This document shows positions 45,131-54,042 of a stretch of 64,000 nt of DNA, piece by piece (position 1 is the first letter of the stretch; the number at the start of each line of letters is the position of its first letter). The stretch lies in the NCBI GenBank assembly GCA_037447655.1, contig JBBHKE010003275.1, positions 57,501 through 121,500 on the forward strand, read 5' to 3'. The notes under the pieces were generated by a model. That model did not search any database. It saw only the letters and a list, made by a program, of their open reading frames with translations, and was not told where the DNA came from. The position numbers and the translations under genes were made by a program. Source of the stretch: Zygnema cylindricum. Taxonomy: Eukaryota > Streptophyta > Zygnematophyceae > Zygnematales > Zygnemataceae.

Positions 45131-46525
45131 TGCTACTCCGCTGGAAGCCCACGAAATGCCACACTCCCAACTACTCTCCAAAGAATAGGAAGGAAATGAG
45201 AGTCGTCCAATCTTTTCCGCAAAAACTCCGGACAAACCTAAAGATGACCACAAGAGTGTGCAAATAACTCCCACGCAGAAATATAGAAATAACAAATATC
45301 GGCTTTTCAGATTAAACAATATCACCTTGCCCCAGAGAATGGAATTAAAGATAGAAATGAATGATAATGGTGAAGCGAATTCACATTCCTCGGAGTGCAA
45401 CGATGACCAAACTCGGCAGAAGAAAACCTCTCCTAATGGCCCCGAAGTCAGGTTTGAGTCTCCCTCACCCCTCCCGGTTCCACCGCAAGGATCCGACAAG
45501 ACTATTCTTAGTTTCAAACAGCGAAAGTCCAAACCGCCCAAAGAGGAGATAGTGCCAACTACCCACCCGTGCTACCGTCTCCATAAAAGACAATCCAAAA
45601 CAAAGATGGCAATAGAGTCAACAACACAATGCAACCGTTCTCCAACAGAATGATTGATTTAATTCTCTGGGGGTTTTCTTAGGAGACAGTACTGAAAAAG
45701 CAATCTGTCTCCTTCGGCCCCAAGTGCCTTATACAACAAGAGTTTGTCCTACTGCAAGTTCCAAAGTCAAAGCAAGGTTGACAAGCCTATCAGCGGCCAG
45801 CAATTGTTATCGTACTGACATAAGACAAAACAGACTCTATTACACTCAGGGCTAAAGATTAGACAACTGGTACTGGCTGGATTAGCGGCCGAAGGTCCTA
45901 CTATAATACACAAAATGGAAACAAAGTTGTGACTTGACGTGAAACCGCCTAACTTTGTCCCAACGTCATAAATGCTTTGCCCTGTGGTTGGGCCTGAACT
46001 AACATCATACTGACAGCTAACAGTAGGATCTACAGGATAATCCCAAATGTTACGTGTTGTTCTTTAAGGTATCCCTCTACTAGAGCTACAAAGAACACAC
46101 ACTATAATGGGGCATACACTTTGCACCGGACTAACTCCTCAGTTCGACCTCCGTTTAAGGTGAACTAAATTGCGTAGTGTTCCAGGATGAAAATATAAAG
46201 ATCTGATCCGGCTGATGGTCACTCTTCCTTCTCCGTACCCTAGAGTCCGTACAAAGTGGAATGAAGCCCCGGAACTCCTGGGAGTGCAAATGTGCCGAAG
46301 ATGCACACGCGCTTGACAGTTGTCGAGCGTGCCTAGGAACCGGGAGGTCCAGGTAATATGTCCAAGGAGGTGTGTATGAGGAACCTGCAATCCACCCCAA
46401 ATGCTGATGCTTCCTCGGATCCATGATAATGCCCATCTCTGTTCATTACCCCCCCCCCCCCCCCCCATATGCATAGATGGTAAGGAGGACTAGAGTGGAA
46501 AAGAAAAGTACCCTGTACCCCCCCA
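45131..46525 (-). repeat. 3' LTR of the DNMT gypsy element
   Basis: A 1395-bp LTR; on the plus strand it runs TGCTACTCCG...TACCCCCCCA, so it is TG...CA in either direction. The inner boundary is set by the polypurine tract at 46530, the outer by comparison with the LTR/primer-site boundary at 56215. The LTR contains a palindrome (arms CGCTTGACA and TGTCGAGCG around 46310-46329), a long C homopolymer (plus strand) and the promoter segment at 45682-45733. Confidence 0.83.
45682..45733 (-). promoter_or_regulatory. Predicted TATA box and self-priming R region of the gypsy LTR
   Basis: On the minus strand TATAAGG (45733-45727) lies about 21 nt upstream of a hairpin-forming segment with arms GGAGACAG and CTGTCTCC (45712-45682). 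A start site 25-32 nt below the TATA would fall at 45709-45702, inside that segment. The segment is complementary over about 25 nt to the sequence just after the LTR (56214-56190). Confidence 0.6.
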
Positions 46526-46529
46526 GATT

Positions 46530-46542
46530 CCCCCCCCCCTCT
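46530..46542 (-). promoter_or_regulatory. Polypurine tract of the gypsy element
   Basis: On the minus strand AGAGGGGGGGGGG, four nucleotides (AATC) before the LTR's TG. A 7-bp inverted repeat (CTTAGTC/GACTAAG, 46541-46560) lies immediately upstream. The tract would prime plus-strand synthesis. Confidence 0.7.
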
Positions 46543-46573
46543 TAGTCCCACGTGACTAAGAGGATTAGACAGA

Positions 46574-46885
46574 TTAGCCGCCAAACTCGTAGTCCCCACA
46601 GAACCACGGATTTGCGGGTTGAGAGCGGGGCTCCCAATTTAGAGGTAGACAATTGTCATGCCACCCTTGGTGACAGTGTTCACACACCAACAAGAGGTTG
46701 GGTACGGAGGACACATGGCAGGCAGAGGAACAGGCTGGAGGGTCTGCAAAATAAGTGAGATGGAAAATGGGTTCATCCTCTAACCCTCGCAGATGGCAAG
46801 GGGCCACATTGATCTGATTTTCTTTAATTTTGCAGGGCATCCTTCCCCTCCAAGGTAAGAACCCCTTTGTTTGAGACCCCCACAA
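46574..46885 (-). pseudogene. pol: C-terminal PHD-like zinc finger of the gypsy integrase
   Basis: A 103-residue frame following the integrase in another frame. After an IKENQINVAPCHL segment comes a zinc-finger pattern: C52-x3-C56, C68-x2-C71, H76-x2-C79, C96-x2-Y99. The core CEHCHQGWHDNC and NPWFC closely match PHD fingers (Cys4-His-Cys3), which read histone H3 tails. The last Cys is replaced by Tyr (TAC, one transition from TGC), so this copy has probably lost its final zinc ligand. Its place at the end of integrase, where chromoviruses keep a chromodomain, suggests a role in choosing integration sites. A RING or other treble-clef finger is the alternative. Confidence 0.65.
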
Positions 46886-47605
46886 CTTTCAGAATCACCC
46901 GTCCGGCCGAAATGTCCGAAGTATCCTTCTTCTCTTGCATGCGATACACAAAATCCGCGGGCACAAATCGACGTGGCCGGGGGACATAATTGCCGCTCCG
47001 TTGTTGGGAATACTAGAGTTGATCTCTGTGCTGAGCAGCCTATAAATTGCCCATGGCCAGAGGTATTTCCCGCTGCCCGGTCGGCAATCGGTTTTTCTAG
47101 AATACCCCGGTTGTCCATCTTCGGAAGAACAACCGCCTGAGCCGACGCAGCCCCTGGTAGGATGGGATGTCGGCCGAATAGAATGAAGTAAGGGCTATAG
47201 GAGTGGAGAGATGCCTGCCTGCTGAACTTGTACCCCATGGCAATCCAAGGCACCTGTGTGTCCCACTCCCCCAAATCCTCTTCAACCACATATTTCCGTA
47301 GTGACCGCTTCACTGTCTCTACGCACCTCTCGACCAAGCCCTCGGCTTGGGGGTGGTCTCGACTAGTCAACGTGTGGTCAATGAGGCACTTCTGCAGAAG
47401 GTTAGAAAATTCTCCGGCAAACTCGGACCCCTGATCGGTCAGAACTTCGGCCGGTGCTCCAAATTGAGACAACACTCTCTGCAAGAATGCTTCCGCGATT
47501 ACTTTGGACTCCTTTCGGGAAGAACCACCAATTCAATCCACTTAGAGAAGTGTTCAATCATGACCAGAACAAAACGGTTCCCCCTCTGGCTAGTGGGAAG
47601 TGGTC
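46780..47605 (-). pseudogene. pol: Gypsy integrase catalytic core, frameshifted
   Basis: 46780-47484 reads VLSQFGAPAEVLTDQGSEFA (second catalytic Asp), RDHPQAEGLVERCVETVKRS (Glu) and the tail SPYFILFGRHPILPGA. The first Asp lies just upstream, in frames broken by a stop at 47606 and a frameshift near 47510. Downstream of ILEKPIADRAAGNT the frame shifts again, and the basic C-terminal region continues towards the PHD-like segment. Integrase would join the cDNA to the target. This copy is non-functional. Confidence 0.85.
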
Positions 47606-48532
47606 CTAGTAGATCAGATCTAGTGACCATCTGTAAAACATCCCCCGGATGGGGAGAGAGTGAAGCTCAGTTCCACCCTTTTTGTCAAAAGTTGCTTTTA
47701 CCTGGTCACAAGAAGGGCACGTTTGCACCACACGATTGACCTGGGCCCGCAACCCATACCACCAATACGACCATGTGACTAACGAGGTGGTTCGTTTCTG
47801 TCCAAAGTGCCTGCATTGCTGGTGAAGCCGAACAATGAGCTTTTCCCGATTTGCTGGAGGAGGAACCACTTTCCTTGTCCCATTGGCCCATTTCCGGAGA
47901 AGGCTGCCTCGGTCCCATTCATAAGCCGCCATTCGGTTTTGAACACGGGACAATTGACTTCCGGCAAGGTGGGATAGAGGAGAGCCATTTTGGATAGATT
48001 GGACGGAATCGCTGTCATTCCATATATCTTTCCAGCCGGCTCCAATGGAGGCCTGCCCCTCTACATCTGCAGCAAAAGTTGACAGTTCTCCTTCGGCCCG
48101 AGGCAGCCAAATAAAAGTAGAGGAAGCCCGGATAAGTCCAAGGCTGAGCTCAGAGTCTTCGTCATGTCGCGCCCTTGTAGAGCCTCTGGTGGAAGGGTCC
48201 GGATTCCTGCTGAGTCCGTCGGCATTCCCATGAATCTCCCCGGCTCTATGGATGATGCTGAAATCATATTCCTGCAAGATGAGAACCCATCTGGCCAGCT
48301 TTCCAATTAACTTACTGTTCTCCATGATCCATTTGAGGGGCTGGTGATCCGTAATAAGGGTGAAGTGTACTCCATAAAGGTAAGGCCGAAAGTGCTGGAT
48401 GGCCCAAACCGCAGCGAGTAATTCCCCATGGTAACTGCTGTAATCCCCCTCGGCTCTGTTATTATTCCGGCTTGCGTAGGAAACTACATACTCAGCCCCT
48501 GCGTCGTCCAATTGAGCCAAAAGTGCTCCCAA
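47606..48532 (-). CDS. pol: Gypsy RNase H and integrase zinc domain
   Basis: A 308-residue open segment in the same frame as RT. RNase H blocks: ALLAQLDDAGAEYVVSYASR, YSSYHGELLAAVWAIQHFR and TDHQPLKWIM, then IHRAGEIHGNADGLSR. The integrase HHCC domain follows: H in LHQQCRHFG (two His) and TCPSCDQVK (two Cys). It ends at a stop at the beginning of the integrase core (DLIY). The first residue is not a true start; the segment is internal to a Pol polyprotein, cut from RT by one TAA. Confidence 0.88.
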   Translation of the reverse strand: MGALLAQLDDAGAEYVVSYASRNNNRAEGDYSSYHGELLAAVWAIQHFRPYLYGVHFTLITDHQPLKWIMENSKLIGKLARWVLILQEYDFSIIHRAGEIHGNADGLSRNPDPSTRGSTRARHDEDSELSLGLIRASSTFIWLPRAEGELSTFAADVEGQASIGAGWKDIWNDSDSVQSIQNGSPLSHLAGSQLSRVQNRMAAYEWDRGSLLRKWANGTRKVVPPPANREKLIVRLHQQCRHFGQKRTTSLVTWSYWWYGLRAQVNRVVQTCPSCDQVKATFDKKGGTELHSLPIRGMFYRWSLDLIY

Positions 48533-48571
48533 TCCGAACCTGCTCCAATCTGTATAAAGGAAAAAAGGCCG

Positions 48572-49408
48572 TTAGTGATCGGGCATCCGGAGCACAGGAT
48601 ACTGTTTGAGGGAATCCTTCAGGAATTGGAACGCTATCTGCAGTTCTTCCTTCCACTGCCACTCCTGTTCCTTTCGCAACAATTGGTTCAATGGCTGAGC
48701 GTGGCTACTGAATTCAGGAATAAACCGCCGGTAATAGTTGGCAAGGCCTAGGAAAGTACGAAAAGCAGAAATGTCCTGCGGGGGTGGAAGAGCGTCTAGG
48801 GCTGCCACCTTAACCATGTGGGGACCCACTGTCCCGGGAGTCACCTCATGATCCAGATAAATAATTTTCTGCACCCCAAAGATGCCCTTCCCCGGGTGAC
48901 ACTTCAAGCCCGCTGCTTGGAGTGCCCGGAGAACGATCTGTATGTGCTCCAAGAGTTCTTCGAATGTCTTGGAGAAAATGATAACATCGTCGATATAACA
49001 CCGTGTGAAATCAATTCCCCGGAGAGCCTCGTCCATGGCCCGTTGGAATTTGGCAGGTGCATTCTTGAGGCCAAATGGCATGTACAGCCATTCATATAGC
49101 CTAGATCCGACCCAAAAAGCAGTCCTCTCTCGGTGTTTTGGCTCCATTGCAATCTGGTGGAATCCATTTTTCATATCCAAAGTAGAGTAAATGGTGGCCC
49201 CAACAAGAGAGTCGAAAATCTCTTCCGGGGTAGGCATAGGATAACGGTCGGAGACAGTCGCCGCGTTGAGCTTCCGATAGTCCCCACACATCCAGAAATC
49301 TACAGTTTTTCCAGAGGAGTCTTTCTTTGGCGGGAGCACGGTTGGTGAGGCAAACCCATGTAGTCCTGTACTCTCCTGAACCAGTCCAGCTTCCACCAAA
49401 GTCTGCAC
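48572..49408 (-). CDS. pol: Gypsy reverse transcriptase
   Basis: A 278-residue frame with all Ty3/gypsy RT blocks: GFASPTVLPPKKDSSGK, CGDYRKLNAATVSDRYPMPT, STLDMKNGFHQIAM (first catalytic Asp), FGLKNAPAKFQRAMDEAL, YIDDVIIFS (catalytic pair near residues 140-141), GLKCHPGKGIFG and FLGLANYYRRFIPEFS. It makes cDNA from the element RNA. It lies in the same frame as the DNMT-end/linker segment upstream (past a TAG at 49451-49453) and RNase H downstream (past a TAA at 48572-48574). Confidence 0.92.
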   Translation of the reverse strand: MQTLVEAGLVQESTGLHGFASPTVLPPKKDSSGKTVDFWMCGDYRKLNAATVSDRYPMPTPEEIFDSLVGATIYSTLDMKNGFHQIAMEPKHRERTAFWVGSRLYEWLYMPFGLKNAPAKFQRAMDEALRGIDFTRCYIDDVIIFSKTFEELLEHIQIVLRALQAAGLKCHPGKGIFGVQKIIYLDHEVTPGTVGPHMVKVAALDALPPPQDISAFRTFLGLANYYRRFIPEFSSHAQPLNQLLRKEQEWQWKEELQIAFQFLKDSLKQYPVLRMPDH

Positions 49409-49450
49409 CTTTGAAGTGATGAACTCCTTCTCCTTGAAACTGAGAGGGTA

Positions 49451-50158
49451 CTATTTCTGCCAAACAGTAGCCGTCTCGTCGATCAGGTCAATCCGAAAAG
49501 GAGTTCCCTTATAGATCCCTACATCTGTGTCAGACCAGGCGAACACCTGCGAATTCTCTTCTAACAGCTTGGAGAGCCGGGCCTTTTGCTGTGGGTCTAG
49601 CTGTTCACCTAGAGTCCAGTCCATCTTCCCGGGTTCCACTGCCGCCAATGCTTCTGGTGGTCTCCCCAAGAGAGAGATGTCGAAGTTCAACTCTACCAGT
49701 GGGTCTCTCCTTTGTTCCGCTGTTAAAACGCTGCTGCTGACAACTTCCTCTAGGCTGTCATGTTCTGAGACTCCGTTCCCCCCCACTAAGGAAACTCCTG
49801 GGTCCAGTGTGCCATTGCTCCCCCCCACTGAGGAAGTTCCTGGGAATTTGGTGAATGTGAATTTTTCCCTTCTTGTCTCTCTCCCTCCCTCAAGCTTTAG
49901 AGTTGCTTGCATAGCCAACAACTGTGGAGCTTGAAGGTATGTTGTCCCTGATTGTGGAGACTGAAGGCTGGAGAATGCAAGAGAATGTTTCAGCACCCAG
50001 GAAATTGCATTTAAATCCATGCTTTGTCCGATTAAACTGCACCTTTTTGAAGCCGATACCCCTGGCGCAGTTGTGGCTCTTTGTTGAAACCCCATTGCTT
50101 GTTCCCGTTCTGTAAAATTCGGCGCTGTCCACGTGGCGGTTGTACCGTCAAAGATCAT
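49451..50158 (-). CDS. pol: DNMT C-terminal motif X region and linker to RT
   Basis: A 235-residue frame. Its first 60 residues contain TEREQAMGFQQR and LIGQSMDLNAISWVL. They resemble the C-terminal end of C5-methyltransferase catalytic domains (REr...GF then IGnsm...), so the DNMT continues here after a frame change near 50160-50313. A low-complexity linker follows with duplicated VGG(S/N)G motifs. Then comes the RT approach (LSKLLEENSQVFAWSDTDVG, a Ty3/gypsy hallmark) ending at a TAG. The frame is shared with RT. It shows that the DNMT is embedded in pol between protease and RT. Confidence 0.75.
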   Translation of the reverse strand: MIFDGTTATWTAPNFTEREQAMGFQQRATTAPGVSASKRCSLIGQSMDLNAISWVLKHSLAFSSLQSPQSGTTYLQAPQLLAMQATLKLEGGRETRREKFTFTKFPGTSSVGGSNGTLDPGVSLVGGNGVSEHDSLEEVVSSSVLTAEQRRDPLVELNFDISLLGRPPEALAAVEPGKMDWTLGEQLDPQQKARLSKLLEENSQVFAWSDTDVGIYKGTPFRIDLIDETATVWQK

Positions 50159-50312
50159 TCCTGGTGCACCCTTCCAGTAAGCGTGGCTGTTAGGAAAAGA
50201 TACCAGAGGTTGGGAGGGCCCTGCATGGATACCCAGGCTTATTACAACAGAAGAAGGGTGCTTTGTCGGCTGTGATCACCAGCGTGGCCATTCGCCCCGG
50301 TCGGAGAATCTG

Positions 50313-51092
50313 TTAAACCGTGATGTTGGGATCCGTAACCTGTGTTCTCAACAGCTGTTGGAGGATTGGAAGAGGAACCAAGTTGGTCCAATATGCCCGA
50401 ACTCTGTGGGCTCTCGATCCAATCTGAGCTGCATCAAAAACTATGGGAGTCCCTAGAACCTTGGTCATTTGGTTCCAGCTGTTGACCACATGTTTTCTCT
50501 TATCATCTGTGGGGTGAACGTTTTCCAAGATGTACCCCACTGGTGTGTCCTGGCGTTCGTGTAACCCTATTATTAGTCTGGTCATTTGGAAGAAAGTTCT
50601 GCTACGGACGTCCTGGTGTCCTCGGCCCTGTCCTGCTAACGAATACCCCTGGCATGGCCATCCAGCGACCACAAGGTCTACCTTTCCGAGCTTTTCCACA
50701 TGGGACTCCGTGATATTATCCATATTCTGGGGAAGCGTGCGATGAGAGTTAGACATGGCGGACACCGGGAGTTGCTGTGGGTAAAGTTGGTGCAGCTGTT
50801 GCAGGCGGTACTCACTGACTGCACGGGCGTCCAAGTCAATCTTGACTGCCGAGTAAGTTTCTATTTGGTATCTAGCTTTCAGGACGGCTTCCTGATCGGA
50901 ACTAATGCCAGAAAATAGGGATATAATCCTAAGTCCTGAAAGCGGGATTTGTAGTGACACCACTTGTCGGTTAAAGTCTTTCCCTTTGTTAGGAGCCGTT
51001 GGAAGTTCCGACCTGGGGACTTTTGTTGCTCCGGGTGATATTGCAACCAAGCTCCTGTCCACTTCCAGCCGAAGTGTGGCCATCTGTACCAA
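50313..51092 (-). CDS. C5 cytosine-DNA methyltransferase domain in gypsy pol
   Basis: A 259-residue frame with ordered C5-methyltransferase motifs: I (LRIISLFSGI, residues 54-63; cofactor binding), IV (GWPCQGYS, catalytic Cys147), VI (YILENV, Glu190) and VIII (SRAHRVRAYWTN, residues 226-237). Motif X lies in the next frame. The GRGHQDVRS segment after motif IV and the AHR-x-R...W-x-N form of motif VIII recall DNMT3/DRM enzymes more than DNMT1 or CMT. It would transfer methyl from S-adenosylmethionine to cytosine C5. It is in the same frame as the protease, parted by one TAG (51138-51140), so it is part of Pol. It ends at a TAA (50313-50315). Catalytic residues are intact, but stops and a frameshift probably disable this copy. 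Confidence 0.87.
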   Translation of the reverse strand: MVQMATLRLEVDRSLVAISPGATKVPRSELPTAPNKGKDFNRQVVSLQIPLSGLRIISLFSGISSDQEAVLKARYQIETYSAVKIDLDARAVSEYRLQQLHQLYPQQLPVSAMSNSHRTLPQNMDNITESHVEKLGKVDLVVAGWPCQGYSLAGQGRGHQDVRSRTFFQMTRLIIGLHERQDTPVGYILENVHPTDDKRKHVVNSWNQMTKVLGTPIVFDAAQIGSRAHRVRAYWTNLVPLPILQQLLRTQVTDPNITV

Positions 51093-51137
51093 TCGGTTCT
51101 GATACTCCCTTTCCCATTGCTTGGAAATAGGGAATTG

Positions 51138-51884
51138 CTAGATAGAATCAGCGATATCGTTAGAGTATTTGAACAGCTCCGAGGGGGTTGAGGCAGAGTA
51201 GACAGGATAGCATCCAGACACCGGAACAGTCGTTTTTCCCCGGTTCCACAAATCCAAGGGGACCACCACTTTTGTTCCTTCCGGATCCTCAGGGTCATAG
51301 ACTGTAACTTGTTCTTTCCATACGCTCAACTCCATGTTCAACCTTGTCCACGTAGCCATACCCAGCAAAATTTCAAATTGCTTACCTTCCACCACTAGGA
51401 AGGGAAGCCGAATCTGCTCGTGCTGGCCTGCGTCGTCAACAAATTCGATTTCCATGGCTTTTATGATCCCATATACTGGTTGGCTGCCACTGCTGACTGT
51501 GCTCAAGCATATGTTACTTGGACAGATTTTTGGCAGGAGTTCCTCGGGCATTTGTTTTAACGCTGATGTAGTTATTAAGTTTGGAAGAGCTCCAGTATCC
51601 ACCACTGCATCCTGGTACCCGCCGTATCTATTAAGTTTAAAATTTCCCGTCCTATTGAGAATAAGAGCCACCGAAAGGGCCTTATAATCCCTATCTGCCA
51701 TAGAGGTTTTTGGTTCTGCCGACATGAAGACTGTCTTGGGCGGTTCTTCCAACGCGACCCTTTTCCTCCTAGTGTGAATTTCTTCCCCTAATGCCTGAAT
51801 GAGGGTTTCTTCTGGCAGATTGTGGGAGGAAGCCAGCGTTTTGACATGCGTGAAGGCGTAGGGCATTAAGTGTCGTACTAGCAT
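51138..51884 (-). CDS. pol: Gypsy aspartic protease
   Basis: A 248-residue frame with the retropepsin active site in QDAVVDTGALPNLIT (Asp96), then FLVVEGKQFEILLGMATW, the usual flap and hydrophobic (ILLG) blocks. It would cleave the polyprotein. It ends with TAG, and the same frame continues into the DNMT. The N-terminal 60 residues are a Gag-protease linker. Confidence 0.87.
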   Translation of the reverse strand: MLVRHLMPYAFTHVKTLASSHNLPEETLIQALGEEIHTRRKRVALEEPPKTVFMSAEPKTSMADRDYKALSVALILNRTGNFKLNRYGGYQDAVVDTGALPNLITTSALKQMPEELLPKICPSNICLSTVSSGSQPVYGIIKAMEIEFVDDAGQHEQIRLPFLVVEGKQFEILLGMATWTRLNMELSVWKEQVTVYDPEDPEGTKVVVPLDLWNRGKTTVPVSGCYPVYSASTPSELFKYSNDIADSI

Positions 51885-52081
51885 AACTGCCGGTTTGGAG
51901 GAAGGAGGGAGAGCTTTGGGCGATGAAATGGGTGAGTCCTCGTCTTTCTGATTTCTCTTGTTCCCCCCCCCCCTGCTTCCTCACTTTCTACGTTAGAATT
52001 CCCTGTATGAGGTGTAATTGGCGGATCTGTGGACGGTCTCTCAGCTATGTATCTGTCGAACCACTCTTGATCTTGATCTGT

Positions 52082-53136
52082 TTAAGTGGTTGAATTATTT
52101 TCTTTCGGCTGTGTCTTCTTGTAATCTTCAAAACCGGGAGGAAGTTTCTTCGGAGCCGGAGGAGGCGGGTTAGTGGGCTTTAGTCCTTGTCCAATGTTAC
52201 TGTTTAGAAGGACTGCTCGCGGGGTAAAGGATAAAGGGCCGGTGGCCTTGCGACAATGGTCCTTTTGTTCCATCGATTGTTTGTCTTTTCTTTGGGATGA
52301 CGTTGTAGAGCGCAGTTGCCTGCGATTGTCCCCTACACCAACGTTCCATGCTCCGGACAGAAATGTTTTAGCATGATGAGCCTTTGGAGGCTCCATATCC
52401 CAACCCATCAGGTCATCATAATCTCCACCCAACGTGGTCTGCTGCTCCAGCTCCGCTAGCTTTTGTAGCAGTTCTTGTTTTTGTTTCTGCAGTTTCTGAG
52501 CCGGCGTAAGAGGTTGAGGAGTGCGGGCAGAGGATCTCAGTCGGAGAGCGGCTAGTTCTGTTGCCAAAGCGGGCAACTGAGTGCTCTGTTGCTGAATGAT
52601 ATGTTCCGGTGTTAGTCTGCTGGGGCCCGGTTCATTTGGAGATCGTCCCCAGGGATACAAAAGTTGCAGTGGCAGAGGATTAACGACAGTTTCCCCTTCG
52701 CTTGTAAACAAAGCATATTAAATCATCTCTTTCGAAACCCCATTTTTCCGAAAGCATTGCCCTTCTTTGTGGCCCATGAACCCACAAGCTTCACATTTTG
52801 ACCCTTCAGTAGTATACTCCCCCCTTAGCTCATTAGAGATTTGAGCGTCATCGAATTTCGGAAGTCGGATTGGTGACAACTAGGATTCAGACATTTTGGC
52901 GGTTTCAGAGCGTGGAGTAGGTTTATAGGTTTCCTTAGTGACCGGGGTCCGGACTCTTCCTCCGCTTCCTTGATTGCGTTCTTGCTGTTTCCTTGTTCTT
53001 TCCGCATGCTCCCTCTCAAACTCATTCTGCTTGATGGCGAGTTCTGGTTTGAGCTTTCGGGGGCACCTCTTCCATCCGTGACTTGCTGGTTACAGTTCAG
53101 GCAGTCGTAAAGAAAAACTTTTTCATCTCCCCCCAT
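52082..53136 (-). pseudogene. gag: Gypsy copy A gag C-terminus with two zinc knuckles, broken
   Basis: Frames 52825-53136 and 52082-52711. By comparison with copy B (58236-58860) the region holds two CCHC knuckles: one of form CLNC...GH...C near 53080 and one CEACGFMGHKEG-x-C near 52760. In copy A the first is frameshifted, and a stop near 52715 follows the second. A coiled-coil-like LQKQKQELLQKLAELEQQ segment lies at about 52450-52510. It would bind nucleic acid. Confidence 0.75.
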
Positions 53137-53304
53137 TGCAGGTTCTGGTCAGGCATCCGCTTCTTGTTTCCCCTTAAGCTTCCGCAAAGCTTGCAGTTCT
53201 GTCTGTTCGTCGTGGCTGAGCGATGTTTCCCCGACGAAACCAGCAAAGTTGGCTCTTGATTTCCCGGTAACAGCCTTTCTCGTGCCTCGCTATTAACAAA
53301 ATGA

Positions 53305-54042
53305 TCATACAATTTCATAGCAGCCAATGAAATTTCTTGAGCTGTGGGATTGCGATCGTGTATAGCTTGACTGGCACTCCAATTGTCCAGAGCTGCCTGT
53401 CCCGTTGGCCCGAAGGAATTTTTGATCAGCGACATAATATTTGGTGGCCATACCCGGTGTATCGATGGTGGACAGTTTGGTCTTCTGGTAGAGGTTGGAG
53501 AGGCGGTTGAACAGCGTCTGGGGAGTTTCATTCTTCAAACAGCGCAAGTCTTTGAACTCCTTGATGGCAGTTTCGTTCCTTTCTGTGTGAAGGAGTCTCC
53601 AAGCGTCCAGAAGAGTGGTACAGGGATTAGGATTGGCAACCATCCGGGTGGCCGCTTCGGCTGCCTGTACAGCCTGAAGGTGGTTGACATAGGCCCTGCC
53701 TTGGGCCTGAAGTTTCATATCCATGGTGAAATTGGGGGTGAGAGGAGCTGCGGCTGCGGCAGCCAGGTCGGCTGCTGCCTGAAGAGCCTCGGCGTCCAGA
53801 GCCGGATCCGATATTTTGATAGTGGGGGCCATCAACAAAGGTTGACGCTCCTTGTAATCGGCCAAAGCTCCTCCGGCTAGATAATTTACCATCATCGGAA
53901 ACAGGGTTGTTTCAAAATCTGCTGGAATGGCCCCTCCCCTGTATTTGTTGATTTCAGATTGGGTGAACGACTTCCACAACAGTTCGAAATCAGAGAAAGC
54001 GATTCCCGATCTATCTCCTCTAAAGATCCTTACGTCCCCCAT
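53305..54042 (-). CDS. gag: Gypsy copy A Gag core
   Basis: A 245-residue frame opening MGDVRIFRGDRSGIAFSDF, with FELLWKSFTQSEINKY, LAGGALADYKERQP and, near residues 155-195, the gypsy Gag core: TTLLDAWRLLHTERNETAIKE, FKDLRCLKNETPQTLFNRLS. A frameshift near 53440 moves the rest into the overlapping frame 53097-53531 (SASQAIHDRNPTAQEISLAAM and following). Copy B has the same protein at 58830-59765 without that break. It assembles particles. Confidence 0.82.
   Translation of the reverse strand: MGDVRIFRGDRSGIAFSDFELLWKSFTQSEINKYRGGAIPADFETTLFPMMVNYLAGGALADYKERQPLLMAPTIKISDPALDAEALQAAADLAAAAAAPLTPNFTMDMKLQAQGRAYVNHLQAVQAAEAATRMVANPNPCTTLLDAWRLLHTERNETAIKEFKDLRCLKNETPQTLFNRLSNLYQKTKLSTIDTPGMATKYYVADQKFLRANGTGSSGQLECQSSYTRSQSHSSRNFIGCYEIV

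Noticed and set aside
45258-45653. Repeated ~100-130 codon plus-strand ORF in all three gypsy LTR copies (also 56342 and 61988)
   Set aside because: Its recurrence follows from LTR repetition. It is antisense to the element and has no known motif, though conservation of openness in three copies is mildly curious.
52082-52711. Independent coiled-coil protein gene
   Set aside because: It is the Gag C-terminus after the zinc knuckle, as copy B shows.
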